Origin: Whalleya microplaca
Taxonomy: Eukaryota > Ascomycota > Sordariomycetes > Xylariales > Xylariaceae
Direction: 5' to 3'
DNA: 64,000 bases
Assembly: GCA_022497155.1 (NCBI GenBank)
Contig: MU385746.1
Span: 186,001-250,000, forward strand
Shown piece by piece: positions 21,862-32,067 of this stretch; the stretch's first letter is position 1; each line of letters starts with the position of its first letter. Below the pieces are notes generated by a model that had not been told where the DNA came from, did not search any database, and saw only the letters and a list, made by a program, of their open reading frames with translations. The position numbers and the translations under genes are program-made.

Positions 21862-24800
21862 CTCGTCGGAATTCGAGAAGTCTCGTCCAGCTGTTACTGC
21901 AATCGCTAATAATTGCTAGAGTCTACCAAGGACGATGCTACAGATAAACAGGACATGATAATTGAGCCGAGTAAACTATTTATTCTTCTCAATCTAGTAG
22001 TTAGAAGCTTCATCGGTATAATGTTGGACGGGCTACAGATAAAGGTTTTTTGTCTGGAAGTTTGCGAGGTCATCATACCCAATTCCTAGGCACTGTTCAT
22101 CTTATTCATAGAGAATAAGTTTGCGGATATATCATGGCGAATGTTTGTGGATACTGGAGTCTTTGAAAGAGATCTCATGGTACCATCCATGTTGGAGATC
22201 ATCAATCTCAAATGCTCGACTTCTTTGACGCGAGGAGGGTGAAAACTCCCCGACAGTTCTAGAATAGTTACAGCTAGAGGAAAGTTCCGTGTCGTCAGCA
22301 GGTGTTAGAGCTATTCAATGAGAAGCCGGAGATAACCTTATCAAACCTTGTTGGTTGGGTTAGGTTGGGTTGGAGTTGAATTGGAGTTGATGGGTTCGAA
22401 TACAAAAGTTGCAAATATATGCTGCAGTTATTGGAATATGACGTGTGATCACGCTTACCCCCCTTTTGATAGAAACTCAACAGGGTTGCAAAATCATGTC
22501 ATAGCTCATTTTACCGATACCTCGGATTTGGTAACTTAATGCAGTTGACTATAGTTAAGTGTTTACGGGAATATCACCACTACGTCCCTCTAAACGTCCC
22601 TCTAAACATCCCTCTAAACATCCCTCTATACAGATATGGTATCTAGTGATTTGTTGGAAGTATGAATAGACACTAAATATTTCCGCTTTAGTCGACAAGT
22701 TGCTATTTAGTCAATACAACATAAGACTTTCCCGTGTGTATTCCGATTATAAGCGTCAAATATATACAGTGGCTACATAACCGATCATCATACAATGAAT
22801 GGACAAGCTGACGCATCATTGCATGCATTGCTTTTCAGCTGCGATCTGTCTTCCACCACATTGATGCAAGATACAAGGTATGTACTGGTGGGTTACACAG
22901 AACCCCAATTCCAGTAAGCCAGCAAACTCGAAACGCACAATTCACAACGATGAAGAAAGGATATCGGAACAGATTGCCCCTGCAGGAAGCATATTGCACA
23001 TTTTAAGATCTGACTGCCTAGAACTGGGTGTTCTCATCCTTACCCCTATTACTGCGTAGTATGAACGGTCTGGGGATACCCCTGCATTTCTAAACAACCG
23101 TGCCATATGGACAGCCTCATGTTGTAGCTAAAAGCTTAGTTAAGGATCATATATCCTCAAGTAATCAACGAGATAAGCGTATGCAAGTCAAGATCACGAT
23201 CCTTAATTGGTCGTGAACCATGCCATTCAAGGATGGTTACCGATAGGATTCGCTGGAAGTACTGCGTATGTCAGGTGTCTGCCTTGGATGCAGGGTGACA
23301 TGTACGCACGTTGTATGGTTCCCCGATCTCACCCACACACTACTTGAAGCTCACTGGTACCGGCACAAGATCTCTTCCAAAGACTCACTCTACACATAGC
23401 GAAGGAGCCTATCAGGGGCCAGTACCAATCCCAACAAAGGAGATAAGAAATGATTCGAGGGTTATGACTCTAATTTTCTCGAGACAAACTGTGCCTCGAG
23501 AGCGGGATAGGTTGGCTCCAAGGTATACATGACCTTACAGTCTCTGCATTCTGCAATATTATTGGACACGTTGGAGAACTATTATATATTGAGGCACTAT
23601 GGTAAGATGAGCTATATGCTTACTTAGGTTCTTGGCTTGTTGCAAACGCATTTCACCAATATGCGAGTCCAGGTGGTATCTTGAGTACGGTGGACATTTA
23701 CAAAGCATTCATGCACCGTACGTACGCATACGTACGCATGAGCCCAAATAAGCAAAGCCAAGGTTCTCCAAATTGATATCATCACAGTCTAGACAGTACT
23801 CCAAATCCTTCCGGTGGAACGGAGTCCCTGCATACGCCGCGTTTTGAGTCAACCTGAGACCAATTTGCGAGGCCAATCAAAATGGCGTTTCTCGGAGCAA
23901 GCTGCACCAAGCGAATGAGCTCTGCAGGACCTTCACGTCAGGTACACAATATGCTTAAATGTAGGTAACATTCGCTGTAACGTTCTCTCTCTCTCGCCTC
24001 TCCTGTTCCTACGCCAAGACCCGATTGCACAAACTCCTTTTCACACGCGTCAAATACACGTAAGAAGTAAGCCGATACCAAATACTAAGTGCACCAGATT
24101 CACTATGCAGGTCCTCAGGAACAATATTTGATCGACCCAGAGTATTGTTCCTCGACTTCGTCAACGACGTAACTCTGCAAGAGAGAACCCATCTCCACCA
24201 AGCTCCCCGGTGGTAAACCAAAGGAGCTGGAATCCCTACGGGCCAGGAACCCGAGAAAGCGGAATCAGCCCCGAAGACCGTGGATGCGCCGCCTGACTGC
24301 ATCGCAAGGCGAGCCTAGACCTCGCGGCTACGTCTCCACAGGAGCCTCATACACGCACATGGTAAGCTGAGCCACGTAGCTCACTCAGCTGCGAGAAGCG
24401 CCAATGGGCCGACGATCTGAAGCCTCAAAGCCAGGGCGTTTCGCGGTTCTTCACCCCTTTGACCTGGCGGGTGTGGTCTAACTTATTAGTGGCTATCCAT
24501 GCCGGAGCAAGCATGTGGGGTAGATGTTGCGGGATGGGCCATGTGCACCACCACATGGCAGAACCGCGCGCGATGTTTAGATCTAACTCTATCATAGGAT
24601 CTCGTTCGCCCTCATCATCTGGCGCGACGTGGTGGTCCGCAGATATGCCGCGCAGGCGTGTTGCGGCACATAGGGTTTTTGAGGAGGAGAGACAGCGGAT
24701 AGAGGGGCTGTGATGAGGTGTGTCTTCTCGGAACATACGCTGTATTGCCGGTTTTTGCGCTTCAAGAAGGTGAAGAGTTTTGGGACGCGGAGGGATGTGA

Positions 24801-26175
24801 AGCCCCACATGGTGATGTGAGGTTATATCTGGATGTTGAGGGAAGAGTTTGCGATTCGTCCAATAGAGTGTGTATATACAGATTGGAAGGACGCACGACT
24901 TAGGTGGGTTGAGCCTTGGAAATAAATAATACTTTCTACTTTGCAAGGATGGCTTGAGATGTACAATACGTCTGGTTTGAATGTTGAGGCTCTAGTGTTA
25001 GACGTCACACAAAGAATGCTCTCTCGAGTTTAAATGATGGTGACTCAAGACCCGAGTGCTTGGTACCTGGGACACTCTGTTATACTTATATCTCTTGAGT
25101 GAACATACGGTGGCATGCAAGACTGTTGAAGTTCGTATTATTTGGGTCTAAGACATTCATTCCAGCCCCATGCCAAAGAAGGGGAAGAGAAAACTCACTA
25201 TAAACAAGAATCGTGTATGTACACAAGATATTCCTAGACCATTGACCTAAGAGAAAAGTTTTGATGAAACTAATCATGAACCTGTCAGAGATGGGGAGTC
25301 TGCTCGTTAGGCTTGCTCGCATGACAGCCTCAACTGCGTGAAGTAGTCTGCCCAAAGGTTCTAGATCTTTGGAAACTTAGAATCTAGATAGACTAACGAC
25401 TTAGGTGTTAGCCTTACCGGACACTAAAGCATAGTAGTGATGTGGAGTTGCAATGAATATGGTACGATATGGGGATAGTGAGCGCTAGTGTGTTCATGTT
25501 CGCACGCACGACTCAAACTTTGGACTATGAAACAGAGAGAATCCTTAAGCGTGAAGGAGGAAGAGTTAGCAAGAGGCAGCGCAATATCTGATTTGGTAGA
25601 GACAATTGTCCTTGGTGGGATTCTATGGCTTCTCCGGCTTCTCAAACCTAATTACTGGGGAACGATGTGCCGACACTACACACATTATCGATGCATCTCC
25701 GGATAGCTAAATAAAACGTACGTTGTAGATCTATACAATATAGTAGGTCATACGGAGGCATAGTAAAAAGACGAACGTTTAGACAAGTGTCGTATGACCT
25801 CTCTTCGGCCCCATTGAAGGGTCTATTAGCTTCGCTCTTTGACACTCTTCGATGCGTGACAACGCCGTTGATGGATAAATAAATTGCACGTGGTCTGTTG
25901 TGTCCTAGCAGCTTGAAGTCATCTTGTCTTAAACTACAACTCATTGTGGTAGATGCTTGAGGCTAGTTTACTAACTTAGCCTAGAGATGGCAACGATAAC
26001 CAGGGGCTTCCAATTCGAACAATCCCTTAGGCATAGACAGAATACAATAGAAGAGTCAGTCACAGTTCAGGAGATATAGACTAAAAAAGGCCTTGAATGA
26101 AAACTTCAGAAAACTTTTCCTTCTAGCTCCTGTATGGTAGACGATCAATCACAATGTTGGGGAGCCGGATAGGGT
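21862..26175. other. Gene-poor stretch of 4.3 kb
   Basis: AT-rich with a tandem repeat at 22583-22630. A GC-richer part at 23990-24800 carries a 173-codon ORF (24425-24946, -) and an overlapping + ORF, but neither shows domain-like features. I see no convincing exon chain. Confidence 0.4.
22583..22630. repeat. 12-bp tandem repeat, four copies of CRTCCCTCTAAA
   Basis: Two CGTCCCTCTAAA units are followed by CATCCCTCTAAA and CATCCCTCTATA. The copies are perfectly phased. The same CCTCTAAA core recurs twice in opposite orientation near 20690. Confidence 0.92.
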
Positions 26176-27203
26176 TCATGTTTCTTCACCTGCCTCAGAA
26201 TCCGATTCCTCGTCTTCTTGTGTGATGTAAGGGACAAACCGAAAGTCAAGGAAACTCACGGCACCGCCTTCCACCTCAACCATAAACTGCAAGCTAAGAA
26301 CGCCTTGACCATCTCCTCGAAAACTGACCTTGTTCGCTATGCGCATGGCCTCACTTGCTGATCTTATATAGTCGAATTTGAAGCTTTGGACCCAGCGATC
26401 GCTGACGGCAAACGTCTCCAGGAGATCACGGCCACTTGAGAAGTCGACACTGGCACTACCAAGCGCTCCACCACTTGACAGACTCAAATATGGCGCGTTA
26501 GGCGAAGCAGTAATGGTGATACGGGCCGGAGACATGGGAGCCAGCTCGGAAAGACTGTCTAAAAGCCATCGGGCTTGCATGATGATCTTGAAGGAGAGGT
26601 CCTGACGGTCAAAGGGGATGTCGTCGGGAGACTCGGGCGTGTAGGTCATCATATTGCACTGCGTCTTCACTCCGGTTTCCTCGAGGATGACGCTCAGGGG
26701 CGAGCCATCTTCCTCGTACACAAGACAACACGTGCCAGGCATGCCGAGAGCCTGATGGCTGAATGCATCTGGACGATAGTTACGAAGATTGCTGCGATAA
26801 GGTTCTGAGTCTGACTTGATGGCCCGAGCAGCCAGATCTGTAGCACCGAATATTTGCAGGGCTTCTAATAGAGCTGCGAGGTTCATCTGGAACTGGGGTA
26901 GGGCAGCTTCCTCGTCTGCTAGATTTAATGTATACGTTGTAAAAAGGGCCTTATCTAGAAAAGCAACACCTGCAGACTCACTCTTAGCATATTCTTCTAC
27001 ACCCTAGTGAATTGTGTTCATGGCTAACCTTGCATCACTCGTGAGTGATCAGCGGCGAATCGAATGCCGTCCTGAGTGATTTGGACATGAACCTTGGTGG
27101 TGAAGCTGATGCATTTCAAGAGTTGATGTATCTGCCTTGTCGAGCTTGCCACAGCTCGGAATAGGGGCTGTTGGGGTGGAACAGATCCCGTAGACGACGC
27201 CAT
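26176..27203 (-). CDS. RAD1: DNA damage checkpoint clamp subunit Rad1
   Basis: Rad1 forms the ring-shaped Rad9-Rad1-Hus1 (9-1-1) clamp, a PCNA-like sensor loaded at damaged DNA in the nucleus. Two exons (27203-27029 and 26969-26176) around a 58-nt intron ending CTGCAG give 322 residues in frame. Typical features: N-terminal FRAVASSTRQIHQLLKCISF, VQITQDGIRFAADHSRVMQG spanning the junction, FLDKALFTTYTL, QMNLAALLEALQIFGATD, ITASPNAPYLSLSSGGALGS, and the C-terminal LQFMVEVEGG..FLDFRFVPY before an acidic tail (EDEESDSEAGEE). Length fits the family (about 280-400). The gene lies 220 bp downstream of OST5 on the same strand; no functional link is implied. Confidence 0.9.
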
Positions 27204-27423
27204 TGTAGAGATGTATCCTAGTAGTTTGCACACAGATCTTCGAATAGATAGGTAGTCCGATAAGAATGTTGGCCCGTACTGGGGCAATAATAATATCCAG
27301 TCACGTTCAGGAAGGGAAAGGCTGACGACCAAAATGACACTTTTTGTACGCCTCAATTCATCTATGTAACAGGGCGTCGCTTTCCTGAGCTTGAGGTGCC
27401 CTTCTTGGGGGTATCTTCTTTTT

Positions 27424-27783
27424 CTACACGTAGACTCCAACAGCGCAGAACATATAGACCGTGCCAACTCTGTGTCCTTGGTTAGAAGAAAGAAAGTATC
27501 AGTGAGGCCGTTCGAGGCGGACGTACGCTACGGCTAACGAGGCTGGAATTCCGAAGACTGGGAGGTTGACGAGAGATCGATCTGGACAGGACGCATTGGT
27601 GTCAGCTAAAATTTTGGCTGAATACAGAAGATGCATGTACTGACTGATTGCGAATGCACCGGTCAGACTGAGACCGAGGAGGAGAAGGACAAATCCGACT
27701 AGGAATTGGCTACCCTTTCCTACAGTAGGGAGGAACGGACTGCCTGGTGCAGTTTGCCAGATCTCATGCAGTGAAGAATCCAT
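27424..27783 (-). CDS. OST5: Oligosaccharyltransferase subunit Ost5 (TMEM258 family)
   Basis: Small ER membrane subunit of the oligosaccharyltransferase that N-glycosylates nascent proteins. Three exons: 27783-27645, 27581-27527, 27469-27424, giving exactly 79 residues, the size of human TMEM258. Two membrane helices are visible: FLVGFVLLLLGLSLTGAFA and PASLAVAVGTVYMFCAVGVYV, with the family loop NRSLVNLPVFGIPASLA between them. The first intron is 63 nt and stop-free, so an unspliced ORF reads through it and would insert 21 foreign residues in the loop; the GTCAGT donor, GCTGAC branch site and CCAG acceptor, and the restored family sequence, show it is an intron. The last exon is 45 coding nt plus a split codon. 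It is easily misannotated as a 94-residue protein. Confidence 0.92.
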
Positions 27784-28232
27784 GAATGAAGACAGATGGT
27801 TGAATTGACGAATCGAATCTATGTCTAGATAGAAATTGGCTGGAAGATGCTCTGGTCTATGTCGTCATGCCTCGAGCATGTAAGAGCGGTTCTAGGAACA
27901 AGAGACCTCGGGAGTTCTGTGTCTTTCTCTTTCCTTGCAATTGCTCGCAGTCCAACACGAAGGAGCTCTCCGTGTAGCGCGTAGCCATACAGCGACGCAG
28001 CAGCCACGTTTGCGAAAAAGGTGGCCAGTCCCCATCAAGCTTAGTCTCTTGGCATCTTGGCACCCCGGCTGTCGGGTGGTCTATGCACATTACATAAGCA
28101 CAGCCATTTGTGTATCTAGATTCTTAGCGCCGATTCGTGGAGATCTGACGTGCTTATCAACCTCCCAGGTCCACGCTTTATGACTATTAATAACAAGGCA
28201 TATCCCCAACGTCGCGCCTTGATGCGGTCACG
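27784..28232. promoter_or_regulatory. Shared divergent promoter of OST5 and GCN5
   Basis: Only 449 bp separate the two divergent start codons, so the two genes very likely share a bidirectional promoter. No well-known binding site stands out. Confidence 0.55.
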
Positions 28233-29688
28233 ATGGTGAAGGAAGAGAACAGTACGTATTGCCTGTCACGAGTCCTTCTATGTTTCTAACTTGACCCTCT
28301 CTCTCCCCCTTACAGATGGCAAGCGCAAGGCCAGTGACGAGCCCCCGTCACCGGCCGCCACTAAGAGAGCGAAACACAGCGACTCGGCCGAGGCAGACAA
28401 GAAGCCGATCAAGCCAATCCCCTTCCCGGAGAAGGTAGATACCCCCTTTCATAACAACGAACAAACAAACCCTACAGACGAGACACATACGACCACAACA
28501 GAGAACACGCGCGAAGACAATGCGCCCCTATCCCCTTACAAAACTACACCTCGTACTCATACTCTGGGGCAAGATGCCGCCGCACCGTCATGCGCCTACT
28601 GCATAAAGCATACCAGTCACGCTAACACACCGCTCCAGCCCGCCGTCCTCGAGGAGCGAACCGGCGAGATCGAGTTCCGCGTGGTGAACAACGACAACGA
28701 CCGCGAGTCGCTCATCATCCTGACGGGCCTCAAGTGCATCTTCCAGAAGCAGCTCCCCAAGATGCCCAAGGACTACATCGCGCGCCTCGTCTACGACCGC
28801 ACCCACCTGTCCATCGCCATCGTCAAGAAGCCCCTCGAGGTCGTCGGCGGCATCACTTACCGCCCCTTCAAGGGCCGCCAGTTCGCCGAGATCGTCTTCT
28901 GCGCCATTAGCAGTGACCAGCAGGTCAAGGGGTACGGCGCGCACCTCATGTCGCACCTGAAGGACTACGTCAAGGCCACCAGCGACGTCATGCACTTCCT
29001 CACCTACGCCGACAACTACGCCATAGGGTATTTCAAGAAACAGGGGTTTACGAAGGAGATCACGCTGCCGCGGTCCGTGTGGATGGGCTACATCAAGGAC
29101 TACGAGGGCGGCACGATCATGCAGTGCTCGATGCTGCCGCGGGTCCGGTACCTCGAGATGGGGCGCATGCTCCTGAAGCAGAAAGAGTGCGTACACGCCA
29201 AAATCCGGGCTTTCTCGAAGTCCCACGTGATCCACCAGCCGCCGAAGCAGTGGAAGAGCGGCAGCGTGACGCCGATCGACCCGCTGTCGATCGAGGCGAT
29301 CCGGGACAGCGGGTGGTCGCCGGACATGGACGAGCTGGCGCGGCAGCCGCGGCACGGGCCGAACTACAACCAGCTGCTGCACCTGCTGAACGACCTGCAG
29401 AACCACCCGTCGGCGTGGCCGTTCCTGAACCCGGTCAACAAGGACGAGGTGGCCGACTACTACGAGGTCATCAAGGAGCCCATGGACCTCAGCACCATGG
29501 AGACCAAGCTCGAGGCCGACCAGTACGCCACCCCCGAGGAGTTCATCCGCGACGCCCGCCTCATCTTCGACAACTGCCGCAAGTACAACAACGAGACCAC
29601 CCCCTACGCCAAGTCCGCCAACAAGCTCGAGAAGTACATGTGGGCCCAGATCAAGGGCATCCCCGAGTGGTCTCACCTCGAACCTTAG
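28233..29688 (+). CDS. GCN5: SAGA histone acetyltransferase Gcn5
   Basis: Acetylates histone H3 lysines in the SAGA/ADA complexes. Three exons: 28233-28251, 28316-28434, 28639-29688; 395 residues. N-terminal basic, disordered part ([16 protein letters not shown]); GNAT domain about 50-210 with catalytic Glu130 in FAEIVFCAI, and CoA-binding QVKGYGA at 141-147; ADA2-interacting linker; bromodomain about 285-390 with WPF at 306-308 and acetyl-lysine-binding Asn363 in KYNNET. Intron 2 (204 nt, GTAGAT...CTCCAG) has no stop and a length divisible by three; homologues read PFPEK directly into PAVLEER, so I treat it as intron. Its retention would insert 68 residues ahead of the GNAT domain. Exon 3 has extreme GC at third positions, producing a 435-codon antisense shadow. 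Confidence 0.97.
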
Positions 29689-31095
29689 TTTGGGTGCATA
29701 GTGGTTGACCCCGGGCCCCCTGGCCCACGCAGAAAGATCAGCCGCCCGCGCAGAGTCAAGATTACTAATAAATGGGGGAGAGTAAAAGTACACTCCGAGG
29801 AGGGCGGTTAGTCGTCCTTTTTTTTTTTCGTTCGCAAGTTCGCAAGGCGTTGGTTTCGGCGGGTTGGTTAGTTTGTTTGTACTTTGTTGCTCCAATTATA
29901 TCATGTAGGTCGTATAAAGACATCAAGGGGGGATGTGTCTATAAGGGATTAAGCCATTGCATGAGTAGGGATTTGGCGTTTAGGCAGGGGCAGAGGCAGA
30001 AAAGAAACGGCGCGCTTGCTTCATCATTTGTTTGGCTTGGTGTATATGTAAGTATTCGTGGAGGCGGCAATGGATAAATAGGCATGACCAGAGCACGAAT
30101 ACACGTCACCTTTATAAAGACTACGCAGAGGATAGTTTGGTTATACAAGACTTCAGAAGTGGAATCGAGCCCCAGTATGAACACACACAATTTGATAAAT
30201 GCAAATATCCTTGGGCTGTACAGAGTCTCATTTCACAGGATTGATGTCCTGCTCGATGTCTGATTAGAAAAATCATCGCAAGTTTCATATTGAGACTAAT
30301 AATCCTCTATATGTGTGTGGCCCGAAACCCAACTACAAAGCTATGAATGCTGTCCGCAACTCCAGTGCAAAGGGGGGTAAAAAATCAATGGATGCACTTT
30401 CCGCCGCCGCCGCCGCCGCCGCCTCCTCGCCTCTTTAGTAGAGTCAATCTTCATTAAATCATTGATGTATTTGGGGGGTAACTGAAATCAGCTCCTTGTG
30501 TGAAATGCTGTGCATAATCCCGCCCCGACTAGTATGTGAGTGAGGTAGGATGAAACCAGACGCTCAAACTCTTTTCCTTCTTTTCCTCCTCTGTTCGCAA
30601 CAAGCGGTACAGTAACCCATGGCCTCAGCCGACTGACAGCCTCTACTAGGTAATACCATTTGTGCTACATAGTTTCTCACACTAGCCGTGAGCCTCGGCA
30701 TCGGTAAGCTCCAGATCTCTAATCCGTCAATGTTCTTCTGCCTTCCGACACTGTAGATGTATGCCTGCTTCCTCTCTCCACTGGGGGGGTACAAATTGCA
30801 GCCATACGCGCAGGAAACTTCGTTGATATGCACGCTATTAAGTCGTATAAGGGAAAAAGATGGTAGCCATCTAGGCCAATGGGAGAAGAAGGGTTGCTTG
30901 TTAGGTGGCCATGCACCAAAGACAAACTGAAATAGATAGAAACCAGACCGGGTATCGATTATGTTTTCCATTCGGAATGAAATCGAAGTTTCCGAATTCG
31001 TAATTTTTTTATTTTCATTTCCGCCATAGTAGCCCCTCGAATTCATTGCTATTCTTTAGATAGAAGACGAAGGTCAAATCAAGATTCAGAACCCC
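29689..31095. other. Intergenic between convergent GCN5 and the next gene
   Basis: About 1.4 kb, probably with both 3' UTRs. Contains a (CCG)n tract at 30401-30423. A 160-codon ORF (30564-31046, -) is not protein-like. A T-run is seen at 29819-29828. Confidence 0.45.
30401..30423. repeat. CCG trinucleotide repeat
   Basis: Seven uninterrupted CCG/CGC units in otherwise AT-rich non-coding DNA. Confidence 0.9.
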
Positions 31096-32067
31096 CTATG
31101 CACCAGGTTGAGCAGTTCGCTGCAGACGAACCTCCGAAGAGCCGCTGGTGGCAGCCTCGGGCAGTCTTAAATCCGAATAAGTGCGGCGGAAGATGCCCGC
31201 CATCGATGATCGAGATTGGCGGCCACCTGATGCCGAGGTCGAGGATGATTCCCGGTTGCTAGTCGGGGCCTCACTTTCTAAGGCTTGTCTGAGCATGGTA
31301 TGTAAGAAGTCCGGAATGTCTTGCCACTGTCCAGCTCTTGCTGCACTGAGCATGCGTGGCAACAAGGCTTGAGGGATCGGCAGTTGGCTTGATTGCCGCA
31401 AAATCTGTTCTGTGAGGAAAGGAAGTTCGCCAGACTCGATTGCATTTTTCAACCACTGTTCCCACTCCTCGTCTAGTGGCTCTGACATGTCGCCAGCCTC
31501 GTGGCGGGCTGCCCGTTCACGAAGTCGCTCATTCAGTTCAACTCCAATGCTCTCCAGCTCCCCGTCGCTATCCTCCTCTCCTTCCATATCCTCGTCGGGT
31601 GTCGCCGTGGTATCTTCATCTAGATCGTCCGACTCCGCATTCACTGTTACACGCACCGGTTGGGGTCTGTCCTCGGGCTCAACCCAGTCCGCAATGTCGT
31701 CGGAGGCGGTATCTCGGATGATAATACCCGAATCTCGCTCAAAACGTTCCTTTGCCCATTTTGTGCCCTCCCACTTCGTGAGGTTTGCGATTTCGGAGTT
31801 GGTCAAGCGCAGAGCATCAAATGCACGAAACAGTCGTCGGTGCCACTGCCACCGACTGAGGCGGATGCGATGAATGGGGTGGCAGTAGTCCAGACCGGGA
31901 TACTTCGCTTCTTGGGTGTCGAGATGCCCGTAGTAGGAATGGACCTCTTGGCGAACTTCTGGAATTAGGTTTCGATTCAGGTGGACGTGAAAGGTCTGCG
32001 GGTCGTTGGCCCGGGGCTTGGGGAACAGGCACTCGTAAACGAGCTGATCAATGGGTTTTCCCTTCAT
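31096..32067 (-). CDS. Conserved-looking fungal protein of unknown function
   Basis: A single exon of 323 codons; the ATG (CCAATATGAAG) has a good context. The N-terminal 130 residues look folded and rich in aromatic and His residues (QLVYECLFPKPR, HVHLNRNLIPEVRQEV, YYGHLDTQEAKYPGLDYCHPIHRIRLSRWQWHRR in part, then TNSEIANLTKWEGTKWAKERF). A strongly acidic middle (DDLDEDTTATPDEDMEGEEDSDGE) is followed by a second helical domain (PLDEEWEQWLKNAIESGELPFL, LLPRMLSAARAGQW) and a Ser-rich tail. No signal peptide or membrane helix. I do not recognise the family. The acidic tract and two-lobed shape suggest an adaptor role, but this is only inference. Confidence 0.75.
   Translation of the reverse strand: MKGKPIDQLVYECLFPKPRANDPQTFHVHLNRNLIPEVRQEVHSYYGHLDTQEAKYPGLDYCHPIHRIRLSRWQWHRRLFRAFDALRLTNSEIANLTKWEGTKWAKERFERDSGIIIRDTASDDIADWVEPEDRPQPVRVTVNAESDDLDEDTTATPDEDMEGEEDSDGELESIGVELNERLRERAARHEAGDMSEPLDEEWEQWLKNAIESGELPFLTEQILRQSSQLPIPQALLPRMLSAARAGQWQDIPDFLHTMLRQALESEAPTSNRESSSTSASGGRQSRSSMAGIFRRTYSDLRLPEAATSGSSEVRLQRTAQPGA

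Noticed and set aside
24425..24946. 173-codon ORF (-) in a GC-richer intergenic island
   Set aside because: No domain-like pattern, Pro/His-rich, and overlapping + ORFs of equal quality; could be a relic but not supportable.
28588..29895. 435-codon ORF antisense to GCN5
   Set aside because: It is a shadow of the GC-rich GCN5 exon; low-complexity Val/Leu/Asp/Arg composition and no family features.
30564..31046. 160-codon ORF (-) downstream of GCN5
   Set aside because: Composition is not protein-like and it lies where 3' UTRs are expected.
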